Positions 22,792-35,437 are shown, counted from the stretch's first letter. The stretch: DNA of 64,000 nt from Solen grandis (GCA_021229015.1 CM037784.1:66119223-66183222); one strand, 5' to 3'. The notes: generated from the letters alone by a model not told the origin. A program made the numbers and translations.

Positions 22792-24500
22792 TGTTCTCCA
22801 AGAGGGAAGAAGAAGTAGTTTAAGTTATACTGAACTCGTAAAAACACATTAAGTGATAATAGTGTTCATTTATGGAAATTGGTGTGCAAACAAGATCTTT
22901 ATAGATTTCAACTTATATCATTGATTGCAATGACAATCTTTATCTAAACTAAAGGTTATAAACCATATTATAGGCTTATTAAAGTAAATTTAGTATATAT
23001 ATACATTTTACAGAGCGAGTAGCGAAGCTATAATCGTAGCCATTCAACAATCGTGTGTCTGTATCAAAACACACACATTTTTATTTAATGTGTGAACATT
23101 TGTTTCTTCTGTTTTAATTATTTACACTGTATAAGAAAAGTTGCATTATTCTTTGACTTCAAAATGTTGCATTTTCATACTGACCTACTTTTTGACCCCA
23201 CATGATCCAACCTTGATCTTGTCCAAGATTGTATGGAAACAGACATTCCGAGCAAGTTTCATGAAGATTTGGCCAAAAATGTTGCCTCTAGAGTGTTAAC
23301 AATGTTTTTCTATGACTTGACCTCATGACCTACTTTTTGACCCCACATGACCCAATTTCGAACTTGTCCAAGATTTTATGAAGAAAAACATGCTGACCAA
23401 GTTTCATGAAGATTGGACCAGAAATGTGGCCTCTAGAGTGTTAACAAGGTTTTTATATGACATGCCTGTCATTATCACAAGATAAACAAGAAATATCTTT
23501 AAAAAAGATATTCGGCGTAGGATGAAAGAAAAACGAGATTTCCAGTCTTCTAGAACATTCCGAGGAAAAGCGCGCGAAAGACCGACGCACAACAATTTAG
23601 TACGCTCTAGAAATAGTTCAGTATTTTTTCTATGAAATATACTTATTTATAGACGGTAATACAAAAAATTATATCTGTAAATAGGCTTGTTTGATATTTG
23701 TTCATATCATTATTGCATATGACAATTATGATATAAAAGCGTTATTAGTTGTTTTGGTTTTGGCGAATTAATTTTCAATGAGAGCATCTCGGCAGGCTGG
23801 AAGAATTCAATATACATAGTAATTAAGGTGTTTCATGTCATAACACGGTGGATTCTTTTTTGTTGTTTTAAATCATTTTCACAAAGTAGCATTCCTCAAT
23901 TGATGGAAAAGGATTGTATTTAACTTACTGAAATCACTTTCATGTTTACATCAAAAAGAAAAGTAATAACACCAAGCTGAATGATATATACAAGCTGCAC
24001 CCCTTATTTACAGTAATTTTATAGTCCATAACGATGCGTTAACCAATAACAGGAGTCCTTTTATTCAGCTTAGAATTATTTACCGCTGTTAGCGTACATT
24101 TGATTGGTTTAAGATGCGAGTTGAAATCGAAATTATACAGCTACGCCGAAAAATAAGAATGACTCACTGGTAACATTACTACGAATATCTTTTCGACCGA
24201 GGCAAATTGAACCCTTACAAAGAATTTCGACCTGCATAAAAAACGATCTTAAAAGTTCATAATTATGATTAAAATACTAAGTATTCTACCTAAAAAGGGT
24301 AGCAGTTGTCATTATGTGTAAACTATTTTTTTTTTCTGAAATGATACGTCTTTCTCTTCTAAAGTGTGCGCTCGCGCACTTGTACACACGAACACAGAAC
24401 ATTACATGTACTATAATAACAATACTATAATCAAATAAATATATATATAAACCTTTACAATAAAACAAAAACACTGCAATCATTAATAACGTTATTAACA
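22792..24500. other. Downstream noncoding DNA
   Basis: No clear polyadenylation signal close to the methyltransferase stop and no further gene. It contains the repeat listed at 23160-23460 and a short GC-rich imperfect hairpin near 24363-24382 (AAGTGTGCG/CGCGCACTT). Confidence 0.5.
23160..23460. repeat. Two diverged tandem units of a bivalve-type TGACC-rich repeat
   Basis: TGACCTACTTTTTGACCCCA occurs twice (about 23183 and 23328), each followed by AGTTTCATGAAGATTGG-like and CTCTAGAGTGTTAACAA words, giving a period near 145 bp. Related units form the inside of the element at 41929-42547. Confidence 0.7.
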
Positions 24501-27360
24501 TTATAAATATTTCCATACTCTGAGTTATAAATATGGTAGATGTAATAAATTAAACAAATAAAAATGAATTGTAAGACAAAAAAAAATATTGGTAAGCTAA
24601 TGTCTAATTCAAATCTCTCAAGGTCAAGTAATAATCTCTAACATGAGCCCGTGTTTAGTGAATAAAACAAAATGCAAAACACTTAACGTAAGAATGTACA
24701 CAGACAAATAAAAATATCATCAAATGAATCTTGATTTAATTACAATATCGTGGGTCATAAGTGCCATCTCTTTAAAGCCCATTATTCTTCCAAAATTAGT
24801 GTATATTCCTCGGACTAAAACGCAAAATGTGTGTTACAGATTTGTTAAAAGTTGTAAACTAGGTACATGCTCGCTGACGCCAATATATTACTACTATGCA
24901 TACACAAGAAAGAATCTTGTACTAAAAATCATTCTATTCTTTACAAAATACCTGATTTGCACATTCCATTTCCATACACGGTTTAATTGAAGACGTATCA
25001 GGTAGACAAAATGTGATTCATCGACGGGTTTTCAAATTTTTATTTTTCCGATTGCGGACCGTCTTCGGGAAAACTCGCCAATGCAAAATGTAAACTTGAC
25101 ATCCATACAAAATGGCATGATTTGATCAAAATTGTCAATGCGTACAATTATTATTTCACAGAAGATATTTGCACAATATGTACCATTTGTGTTTGTTTAC
25201 AATATGTCATTTTCTTTTCTTCTTCATGAAGTTTATCAATATGACATAAAATTGACCTTTAAATATAGTTTCATCGACTTAACTCGAGGATGGAGCTTTG
25301 GACCATGTATGTCATATTGTGTGAAAACCAGTCTGCCACAGAACCAGTCTGCCACAAAACCAGTCTGCTACAGTTGCTGTTCATCGTAACTGCCCATTCA
25401 TTCTTAACACCAGTTATACCAACATTAATATAGCGTAGGTCATTTATCTTAGATAGCATATAGCTGAAGTAATCTAAATTGATTAAGCATATCTGACAAT
25501 AAATGTCTTTACTGACTTTAACTCTCTTATAAGAAGGTCTGTCCTTCTGTAAAATGAATACTGTACGATTTTTTTCAGCGCAGGTTTAACAGTTTTGTGT
25601 CAAGTTCATGTCCATGTCCTATCAATTACGAAACAGGAATTGTCATTTGGTTATGATTGTCATGAAAAAACACTGTGGCAAAAAAGTCATCTGGCAGGCT
25701 ATCGGAATTTACAGCAACCTGAAACACAAGCATAAAAAGTGAGTACGTATTGTTCGTATGTGACAGGAATTAATTTCAGGGGCAATACACATACAATACA
25801 AGGGATAAACCACGACTCTACATTAAAAAATCAACATACATTTATTTTTCCTTGTTTGGTCGATTATATAAAATAAAAGTGCAAAAATATCTCAGAAACG
25901 TTTCCTCTGTAAAATAAAAAAAAGATAAGTTATACGGCAATGTTACCTATTTTTCTATTATTATTGTGGTAGGGGTTTCACTCGTTTACTGTCTTTTGTC
26001 CTAGCTCTCGCTCAGAAAGATCAAGAAGCATATCCATGGTATTCCATAAGATGCTTTTTTCCCAAAACTTCCTTGAAGTTTTCATATTGATCCTTCATTA
26101 CAGCAACAACCTCAACTTCAGAGGCCCTGTGATTTACCTGTGTTTTATCTGCATTTTATTATTTTTTCCTTTTCTTTCTTTCTGTCCTCGGTTGCTGAAA
26201 GTTGACTGCTTTGGCTGAGTTACTTCCATTGAGTGAATTGTTGCCTTTGGTTTTGTACTTGCTTTTGTTCCGTAAGTCAAGGTAAAGCATTCAAGATGTC
26301 GGAAATATTCTTTTTTAGACCCCGAGGGTGCATCAATGACTCGGCACCCAATATCTCATATGTTCTTGGAAATCCCCTCCAAATGTTTTGCATGATTCAT
26401 GGTTTTGAGAAATTCCTCATGTAAACTATATATTTGATTTAATTACAACAGCTTACATGGAAAATTAATAAAATACTAAAGACACAAAAATCTTATGATC
26501 TACTTGATAAATAACGACTTTGTCGCATGGCGATGTTTGGTGAAGTCTCACGATTTGAGCCTGGGTTGGTATTCAGCAGTCTGTCTACATTAATCTTGCT
26601 TCACAGCTGGATTTGCAGTGCCACAATGTAATGCAAAATATTATAACTGAGCCTAAAGGATGTAGTTCAACTTTCAACAGACTATTTTCTTTATAAATAC
26701 ATTTTCTGAAGAATAAAATATACTACGTTCCTATTTTTTTCCAAATTATTGTGTTTTAACTCGGGCAGGTTCAGTAATTATATGTGATGAAAAAATCATT
26801 CGCATGTGAGGCTTTGTAACTCAGTTTCAAAGTGCTCGTCAAGTAATCGTGAGGCTTAAAGCCAAGTTTTCAGTCCAGAATGTAAAAAGTAGGTGAATCA
26901 CTTAAGCAAATACAGAAAATTACATGTATTCCTACTCCTTTTCAAAACATTACTACTACATTTCTTACAGTTCACAGTGTAGCTATAGAGTTGCACTACA
27001 CTTTGTTAATGCTAAAATAGATGTCTGAAAACTAATGTCCGTAATTCTATAAAATGAAAATGTTTGTTCTTATGGTCGTATGGCATGGCTATTCGAAATT
27101 TCCAGTGATTTTGTAGATATAGGTCCAATCTACGTTATATCTTTTGCAATTGCGGGTGCAAAACAGATAAGATAACCAGCACAAAATAGTTGATTGTTAA
27201 ACACAGTTTCAATCAAGATAAACAAATTACAATATTCGATCACGCACAATCCTCCACCATGAAACATTTCATAGTGACCTGAGCAAAACACCGGACGACG
27301 TCATTCAAGATCGAGTAGACTGTTTGGCGCAGTGTATGCGTATCTATAGGTTAGTTCATA
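24500..27360. other. No recognised gene
   Basis: Only short ORFs without domains. A minor tandem of CCAGTCTGCCACARAA lies at about 25329-25375. Nothing else stands out. Confidence 0.5.
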
Positions 27361-27370
27361 GTTGTCTTTA

Positions 27371-27421
27371 ACTACACGATATAGTCATGATGGCGGAGCC
27401 CGAGTGACTATGTCGTGTAGT
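27371..27421. repeat. 17-bp inverted repeat with 17-base loop
   Basis: ACTACACGATATAGTCA at 27371-27387 pairs with TGACTATGTCGTGTAGT at 27405-27421 (one wobble). Function unknown. Confidence 0.8.
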
Positions 27422-27645
27422 AAAAGGCACATGGCATTTTCTTCCCACGGCGGATCCTCGTACACCGGATATAGCACCCTAAATGAGCAGAAAACAACAT
27501 GCTAAGTCAGTTCCTTGGCTGAATCTATGATATTTTTTCTGCTGTTAAGTAAGTCAAAGTATTAATACTTATTGATAAATACTGGCAAATGTTTTATCAA
27601 TCATGTAAGTGTGTTAAAGCTCCCAAAATGTTTGAAAAAAAAGGA

Positions 27646-27671
27646 GGGGGGGGGGGGGGGGGGGGGGGGGG
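27646..27671 (+). repeat. 26-base G homopolymer
   Basis: Uninterrupted run of G in an AT-rich context; length may be affected by assembly. Confidence 0.9.
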
Positions 27672-27984
27672 AAGAAGCCTTTAAACGGGAGTGCTCGCTG
27701 AAAATGTTTACTTGTGTTCTCATTTATCTAAAATAATCAAATAATATCTGCAGAGCGTATAAAAAATTCTGAATCGAACGATTCGTTCCTTTCCTTAGCC
27801 TGTATTACGTGCAAAATATTATCCACCAAAGTTTTCTCTTTAAAAAGATATATCCATGAAAAGTTTGCCCGAAGTGTACTTGATATAGTTGTATTTGTAC
27901 TGGGTATAGCTTTATGTGAGTGTGAGAATAAAGTGTACTGGGGGATAGGCGTACGAAAGTTTAGTCGTGGTTATCATTGAGGCA

Positions 27985-28990
27985 TTGTTAGTTTGTTTGT
28001 TTTGTTGGGTTTAACGTCCCACCAATAAAATTCCAGTCATTTGGAGAATATGTCTACTTGAGACAGATATAGTGCTGCCACAACATAGTATCACGCCGTA
28101 GGCATGTGGAATGAAACAAAACCCAGTCACATTATCCTGACACCGGGTCAACCAGTCCTGCAACTACCCTTATATGCCACTGGCGCTAGAACCGTAGAAT
28201 TACAAATTTCATTGTAGTCTTAATTATCAAAAATATACATGTATGATTTTTTTTCTGCGGTACTGTATATCAAAACATGGTATGGAACGGATTCTGACAG
28301 CACTTGATTACGAACGGCGTAACTTTGTACACCTGCATGCTACCATCATATTCTATGCACGGTTCGATCAATCTGATTTCCAATTAACATATGCTATAAC
28401 GAATCATTGTCAAAAGGCAACCCTAACGAAATATTAACAAGTTGTATATCTTCATAAGTCTGCTCCACTAGCAACATCTTGTTTTGGGGGCGTATGTTGT
28501 TATTGTAGTTGTAGATTTTGAATCAAGCGATCTGATTGAACGAAGTGACATTGACATCGAAAGATTGTGGGAAGTTGCATGCGTAAATGTTTTAAATCAT
28601 CCAATCAAAATCGCCGAAAAACAATCCGGACGTTGATGGTGGATCTGATTTATAAAATGTACAATTTGTTGACATTTGGTGTCATTACTTCGTTAGAGTT
28701 GTCTTTTGACAGTGGTTCTATATTACTTGTGTGTTAATTGAATATCAGACTGATCGAACCGTGCATAAAATATAACGGTAGCATACATCTGTGTAAAGTA
28801 ACGACCTCCGTAATCAAGTCATGTCAGATTCTGTTCCTTACCATGTGTAATATACAGTACAGAGGGACAAAAAATCGTAATCAACAACATTCCAATGAAA
28901 TTGGCAATTAGAACTGCGGTTCTAGTACCAGTGTTATATGCTGAGCTTCAAGCAAGTGAGCTATATCAGTACATTAGGGTATTAAACGGG
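27985..28990. mobile_element. SINE-like repeat (GTTTAACGTCCC family), split by a hAT-like insertion
   Basis: Left part 27985-28177 has GGGTTTAACGTCCCACC, GAGACAGATATAGTGCTGCC and AACCAGTCCTGCAACTACCC. The body resumes at 28934 with TGAGCTTCAAGCAAGTGAGC. Related copies at 35635-36012 and 36690-36995 show the two parts are normally contiguous. Confidence 0.7.
28178..28933. mobile_element. hAT-like foldback MITE with perfect 8-bp target duplication
   Basis: The element starts CACTGGCGCTAGAACCG and its right end, reverse-complemented, starts CACTGGTACTAGAACCG. It is flanked by TTATATGC at 28170-28177 and again at 28934-28941, an 8-bp duplication as made by hAT transposases. Inverted arms of about 270 bases on the left and right are roughly 80 percent alike by eye (for example ATGCACGGTTCGATCARTCT in both). 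The centre, about 28450-28660, is unique. No transposase is present. The 64-codon ORF in the left arm is not a gene. Confidence 0.85.
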
Positions 28991-29131
28991 CGTAAAAAAT
29001 GTAAAGTAAAAGTATTAAATAATTAAGTATACAATAATTAAGTAGCCCTATAACTTAACACATGTCTTTTTACTTTCCAATGAACTGACCATATTTCACA
29101 ATAACGTAGATCTTTTCTATTGTTTACTTAG

Positions 29132-29171
29132 TCACGGTGGATCACCGTACGCCGGATACAAATTTGGTTCT
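29132..29171. repeat. GGTGGATCACCGTACGCCGG word, plus copy
   Basis: CGGTGGATCACCGTACGCCG here matches an inverted copy at 32279-32312 and a diverged direct copy at 27446-27475. It may be the edge of an unknown repeat. Confidence 0.4.
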
Positions 29172-29249
29172 TTCTTCTCGTAACCTACAGTCTCGATGTA
29201 TACCATAAATAATGAAGTGTTATGAGGGATTAATTTAAGTTTTTACCAT

Positions 29250-29440
29250 TGCTGCGACAGTATTTCAGCATTATCGCGAACTTAGTGAATTACGAGTGTA
29301 GGAAGATATAAATGCACAGAACCACCGACCTACCGCAGCTGGAAGGCTTCTTCACATGAAACAATCCGAGTAACCGTGCTGAGATTCGAACCCACGCGAT
29401 GAAGGACTAGGTGAGGATTTGCCTGCTCGGTAGAATTACT
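29250..29440 (-). mobile_element. tRNA-derived SINE, copy 2
   Basis: Inverted relative to copy 1. The B box is at about 29383 on the minus strand (GGTTCGAATCTC), with the body word AGCTGGAAGGCTTCTTCACA and the tail GCGACAGTATTTCAGC at the low end. Confidence 0.7.
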
Positions 29441-30290
29441 TACAATAATAAAACAAACTACAAAATACAAAAGCATATGTTATAAAACATGTTTATTTCT
29501 TACTCTGTAAGATAATAAAATAATCAAAAATAAAATAATCACAAACGATAAGTAAAATCACAGTACAAATTTATATTTATTTTCCCCTGTAAATGGTGAT
29601 TTGCTTTCCTTACTATTGTGAAACGCAAGATATTTTCTTTTTGTGATATGTATACCATGCAGTTGGATAAAGCTATTCTGAAATATCTGAATTTCACAAA
29701 AAGTGGTTAAGCACATGAATTTCTTAAACTTAAAATACAGTCTCCAATTATTTGTGTAAATGAAAATTAAACTTGCAAAATAACTGAATCATGACCATTT
29801 GGGTTTTTCATTAATTTTCATATTGTCCTTTAATTCCCCTAGTGATAACAATGCTTTATCATATCCAGATGGAAATTTTATTCTTTTATCATTGCAATAT
29901 GAACTAATTTCAAAAAGAACAGTAAAATAAAATATCTTCAAACAATATAATAACCATGATAGTATAAGAATTCATGTAAAACTTTAAATCATTAAAGTGA
30001 CTAGAATATATAAATGTAACAACACTTAATGTCCCTGTCAACACCTCCAGCAGGTTTCATTCTGTTCTAAATTGTCAAGAAATCGTCTTATGCCATAATA
30101 TTTTGATATCATTTTGCCCAATTTAATTGTATAGAATACAAAGTTTAACTGAAATACAGTAAACATGTGAATTTAATTGTATAGAATATAATGTTTTGCT
30201 GAAATACAGTAAACATGTGAACAAACGTCACTCTAATGAAATTGAAATCTGACCTTTATAAGGACGTGATATTTTATTCAGAGGTTTAAA
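29441..30290. other. No recognised gene
   Basis: AT-rich noncoding sequence; one short direct repeat (TGAATTTAATTGTATAGAATA near 30115 and 30170). Confidence 0.5.
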
Positions 30291-30292
30291 AA

Positions 30293-30536
30293 TCAACAAA
30301 TTAAATTCAATCCGTATTTCGTTTCGTAAATATATGCACACTGGTCACAAGTATATCCTTTTGTTTCTGAATTGACTTTTTTCTTAGAAGTGCTTGTTTG
30401 AAAGTTTTCCGGAATAGCGTCTCTATGAACATCTAAGTGACGTCTAAAGCTGCCTTTCTTGTTAGTACTATAGTTACATATCTCATACATGAAACCACAG
30501 ACTCTGATGATGTGATCCACTAGTGATATCCTCCTA
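30293..30536 (-). pseudogene. Degenerate C2H2 zinc-finger exon
   Basis: After an acceptor-like TATTTTAG the minus-strand frame reads a finger-like stretch ICNYSTNKKGSFRRHLDVH, whose second half matches the C2H2 consensus but lacks the first Cys spacing, then a linker and TKGYTCDQCAYIYETKYGL, which starts a second finger (C-x2-C) but ends at a stop before any His pair. It could be a decayed exon or a partial exon with a distant continuation. No neighbouring exon was found. DNA binding is not supported as read. Confidence 0.45.
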
Positions 30537-31248
30537 AAATACATAAAAAAACAACATAAAAATAATTATGTACACTTGAAGTTTATAGATCTATAACATC
30601 GGTTACACAATATGTGTTGTTGAACACGTATGAGAATGCATTGTCATTGGAAACAAACATGGCGAAACCAAGCTTAATTTGGTTTCCACTTACATAGCAT
30701 TTCCTTATGCTATTTACGATTCAATGTATGTATCAAACCGCCTATTTTATCTTTTAGACATTAGTATGCCCTACCGCTAATATGCACACAATAAATAATT
30801 TTAAAGATCTATTAAATACACCTTTTTAAGAATATAATGTACCGCTTTCCGCCACAGCTATCCCCGGTACACATAAAATCTATCCCCCGTACAGTTGTTC
30901 TTATTATATATCTATACTCAGTACACTACCGTGATCATTTAAAATGGAAATGCATGCAAGTGTCATCGAATATCACAATAAGCTTTTGAACATTGAAACT
31001 TGAGTTAAAAAGAAATATACTCACCGATACAGATTTTTTTCAATAGGCGATTTTAGGAGAAATCAAGAAGTTATTGTTTAAAATATTAGTCTTCGTCGGT
31101 GAGAAGTCTCAATACACACCCATTTTTTTTTCTTTTTTAAAAGTATCATCGTACGTAATGAAGATGTCAGTACATCAAGGCATGTTTATAAATGATGAAC
31201 TGATTCTTCTCTTTTTTTTAAAACGTCTTGTACATATCAATAATATGT

Positions 31249-32226
31249 AACAAGAGGGCCAAGATGGCCCTTGGTCGCTCACCTGAGAAAGATGATTGCT
31301 TAAGAAATAAAGATGCTTGAGTGTAAAAGATAAATCTGGCTTTTTTATGGTGAAATGGGCATAACTCCTAAATTTACAAGTCAATATCAATTATAATTGA
31401 ACCCGATTGTGAGATTATTGGCATAAACATTGTCTTAAAGTTTAAAAATGATTGTTAAAAAAATGAAGTTGGTAGAGAATAAACAAAGTGAAATCTTGCA
31501 TTTTTTGTATTAAAAGGGGCATAACTCCTGACCTAAATGACCCATCTCAGCCACAATTGAACTCAATCGAGACATTATGGTCATTAACAATGTCATAAAG
31601 TTTGAAGATGATTGCTAAAAAAAGGAAGATGCAAGAGTGTAAACAACGTGAAATATGGCTTTTTTATATTAAAAGGGGCATAACTCCTGACCTAATTGAC
31701 GGACCTCAGCATTAATCGAACTCAATCGAGACCTTATGGTCATAAACATTGCCAAAAAGTTTGAAGAGGATTGCTCAAAAGATGAAAATGCTAGAGTGTA
31801 AACAACTTGAAATATGGCATTTTTTGAATATTAAAAGGGGCATAACTTCTGACCAAATTATACGACATCAGCCATAATTGAACTTGGCCGTGATTTTATG
31901 GTTATAAACATTGATATAAAGTTTGAAGATAACTGCTCATGAAATGAAGATGCTAGAGTGCAAACAATGTGAAATCTGGCTTTTTTGAATTTTAAAAGGG
32001 GCATAACTCCTGACCTAATGTTCCGATATCAGCCATAATCCAACTTGGCCGAGATTTTATGGTTATAAACATTGTTTTAAAGTTTGAAGATAATTGCTCA
32101 TAAAATGAAGATGCTAGAGTGCAAACGAACAAATTGTGGACGACGGACGACGGACGGACGGACGTACGACGGACATTCATCGATCCTAAAAGCTCATCCT
32201 GAGCACACGTGCTCAGGTGAGCTAAA
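31249..32226. mobile_element. Hairpin-bounded repeat element, copy A
   Basis: Starts AACAAGAGGGCCAAGATGGC, with a short stem (GGGCCA/TGGCCC), continues GCTCACCTGAG, and ends GTGCTCAGGTGAGCTAA, so TCACCTGAG occurs inverted at the two ends. The inside is five units of roughly 165-175 bp sharing AAAGGGGCATAACTCCTGAC and AAAGTTTGAAGATNATTGCT. A GACGGACGGACG run precedes the 3' end. No coding capacity. Confidence 0.8.
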
Positions 32227-32855
32227 AAGTCTTACCGTAAAGTTCTGCAAGCGAAGTCATTGTTTTTTGCTCATTTAAGGTACTATATCCGATGTACGGT
32301 GATCCACTGTGCTTCCACTAGCGACAAAACTTCACAAAAGTGTGAGTGATGTGGTTGCATAGTCCACACTTATTGATTTTTACAAAGGTGTTGGACAACG
32401 CGTTATAAACAAATACTAGCACCTGATTGGACGAGAGGAAAGTGCCATGTGCTATATTAAGTCAGCGAAAAGTCATCAAAGTATTGCAAACCCTTTACGT
32501 CATGTACATTATGACGTCATGTTTTGTAAACTTGTTGGAAAACAAATCTGACATTTTAAAAATGGATGTCGGCATTGCGTTTCTTTACAACTTTCCTTTT
32601 GTTATTCTGTAGTGTTTTGGATTAAGAAGGACTTAGATCTGAAAAGGTGAGCCATAAGCCATTTTAAACTAAAAAAAATACTTTTTTATTCACATTTTAT
32701 TTTTTGTACTTTTTACTTGCAATACTCGCTGATTCATAAAGTTTCCGTTCTGTAATAATTTAATAAAAAGACAGTTTTCAACTAATGCCTTGTGTTTCAG
32801 GAAATGTTTGTGACTCAGCACGTAATTTGTTACAAATTGTGATTTTTCCCTATCT
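32227..32855. other. Noncoding DNA up to the gap
   Basis: Contains the inverted copy of the GGTGGATCACC word at 32279-32312. No gene is recognised. Confidence 0.5.
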
Positions 32856-32955
32856 NNNNNNNNNNNNNNNNNNNNNNNNNNNNNNNNNNNNNNNNNNNNN
32901 NNNNNNNNNNNNNNNNNNNNNNNNNNNNNNNNNNNNNNNNNNNNNNNNNNNNNNN
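32856..32955. other. Assembly gap, 100 N
   Basis: Exactly 100 N, the conventional size for an unknown-length gap; the order across it is not proven by sequence. Confidence 0.98.
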
Positions 32956-33472
32956 CATTCCAAACAAAACAGTGTAGTTAAAAAAAAATGGCTAAACAAT
33001 AAGATGGGATAGGTCAGGGCATGCATAATTCCAACATATCTTCATTTCATAAAGTAAAGCAGGGAATAGTTATACTTATTTTTAAAACTTTAATCAGTCT
33101 CAAATTCCACCATCAATACTGAGTGCTAAGTAATACTTAAAAGGATCACATTACACCAGTCTTATTCTGCAAACAGTTCAAATTTAATGGCTAAATTGTC
33201 AGAAGCAATTACCTGACTTTCACCAATTTATTGTGCAATTACATAATTAGGAACCTATTTTGGTAAAAAAAAAGAGTAATAAATCATATTTCAAAGAATT
33301 TAAGCATTATATAAAAAAAATATACTCAATGCTAGGTATGGCTGGTGAAACTGGCACTAGAGCAGTTCAATCTTGAGGTGCATTCAGTAACAACAAGTGC
33401 TTGTCTAAGTTTGTGATCATTCAGGTGGTTGTTGGTTCATTCCCCATACACCAGATCCATAACAACACAGCC

Positions 33473-34012
33473 CATTACAACACACCAGTACTTCATTATA
33501 ATGCAACAGCCATTACAACACACCAGTTCTTCATTATAATGCAACAGCCATTACAACACACCAGTTCTTCATTATAATGCAACAGCCATTACAACACACC
33601 AGTTCTTCATTATAATGCAACGGCCATTACAACACACCAGTACTTCATTATAATGCAACAGCCATTACAACACACCAGTTCTTCATTATAATGCAACAGC
33701 CATTACAACACACCAGTTCTTCATTATAATGCAACAGCCATTACAACACACCAGTTCTTCATTATAATGCAATGGCCATTACAACACACCAGTACTTCAT
33801 TATAATGCAACAGCCATTACAACACACCAGTACTTCATTATAATGCAACGGCCATTACAACACACCAGTACTTCATTATAATGCAACGGCCATTACAACA
33901 CACCAGTACTTCATTATAATGCAACAGCCATTACAACACACCAGTACTTCTTTTTAATGCAATGGCTATTACAACACACCAGTACTTCATTAAAATGCAA
34001 CGGCTATTACAA
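33473..34012. repeat. 38-bp minisatellite, about 14 copies
   Basis: Unit CATTACAACACACCAGTWCT plus TCATTATAATGCAACRGC, period 38 bases. Copies differ at a few positions (A/T, A/G) and degrade at the right end. Not a CRISPR array: units are contiguous with no spacers. Confidence 0.95.
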
Positions 34013-34227
34013 AATGGTCAAAACTTTTAACCCAAAATTTCTTGACATGTTCTATGTTTAGTGCAATATATTTTACTGTTGTTTTTATTTGGTGCAGAAT
34101 AGGAAGAAAAAATCCTTATTTCTGAAAAGTGGCATATTGGATATAAGTACATATAATTATGTAACTTAAGCTAATTAAATAAAGCACAATGGAGGGACCA
34201 GTTAATGGCTTAAAGTTTTACTTAGCA

Positions 34228-34825
34228 CTAAGTTTGTCCTATGGAAATGGCACGAGAATCATTACCATCATTACCAAGTTTGTCCTATGGAAATGGCACG
34301 AGAATCATTACCATCATTACTAAGTTTGTCCTATGGAAATGGCACGAGAATCATTACCATCATTACTAAGTTTGTCCTATGGAAATGGCACGAGAATCAT
34401 TACCATCGTTACTAAGTTTGTCCTATGGAAATGGCACGAGAATCATTACCATCGTTACCAAGTTTGTCCTATGGAAATGGCACGAGAATCATTACCATCG
34501 TTACCAAGTTTGTCCTATGGAAATGGCACGAGAATCATTACCATCGTTACTAAGTTTGTCCTATGGAAATGGCACGAGAATCATTACCATCGTTACTAAG
34601 TTTGTCCTATGGAAATGGCACGAGAATCATTACCATCGTTACTAAGTTTGTCCTATGGAAATGGCACGAGAATCATTACCATCGTTACTAAGTTTGTCTT
34701 ATGGAAATGGCACGAGAATCATTACCATCGTTACTAAGTTTGTCTTATGGAAATGGCACCAGAATCATTACCATCGTTACTAAGTTTGCCCTATGGAAAT
34801 GGCACCAGAATCATTACCAGCAAGC
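34228..34825. repeat. 46-bp minisatellite, about 13 copies
   Basis: Unit contains CTATGGAAATGGCACGAGAA, TCATTACCATCRTTACYAAG and TTTGTC. Since 46 is not a multiple of 3 and no forward frame has a stop, all three plus frames stay open through the array and create false proteins. Confidence 0.95.
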
Positions 34826-35314
34826 ATTGATTAACAGATTACTGCTGTACATATACAACTATCATGTTCTTATATCTCACATCACATGTTCACTCTCCCA
34901 TCCACACATTTTGCAGTGAGAGTCTCACAAAAGTGCATTCTGCTAGTGATGGGTCCTTTTTAGCTGAATTCTCACAAAGTAAGGCCTCCCATCAGATGTA
35001 TGCATGAGATATGTACAGATAAAAAGACACAGCACAGTCAAATGATGATTATCTTGTGAGTCATCCATGCACCAGTACTTCAAAAGCTGAGCTAAATACA
35101 TGTACAAAACCTGGACTAGACTAAATTCCATTTTGGTGTACAGTTCCTTAAATATAAAAAAATCCATGTATCCACATACATGTATTCCAAAATACAGTTA
35201 AATATTCATGACGTGAAACATTCATTCATTTTTTCTGATTTTGTCAACAAATTCTCTCTTTCTCTTGAAAAGAATAAACAGCGTAATAACTTCAAACCAG
35301 GCAAACCTTTAATG

Positions 35315-35320
35315 TTTATT
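35315..35320 (-). terminator. Polyadenylation signal AATAAA of the ubiquitin-conjugating gene
   Basis: AATAAA on the minus strand 118 bases after the stop codon, implying a short 3' UTR (about 35295-35437). Confidence 0.65.
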
Positions 35321-35437
35321 TTGTTAACCAATTAAAGAGACATTTCTTTCTTCATTTTCTTACAAGAAAATATTTTCTATCCATCTTTAAAAGAGGTACT
35401 GCCTTTACAGCAAAAGGAGCAAAGGGAGATAACCAGA

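Noticed and set aside
28243..28437. 64-residue plus-strand ORF
   Set aside because: Lies in one arm of the foldback MITE; no homology.
33473..34012. CRISPR-like regular repeats
   Set aside because: Units are contiguous with no unique spacers, in a eukaryotic genome: a minisatellite.
34333..34919. Repetitive plus-strand ORFs of about 88 residues
   Set aside because: By-product of the 46-bp minisatellite; identical peptide in shifted frames.
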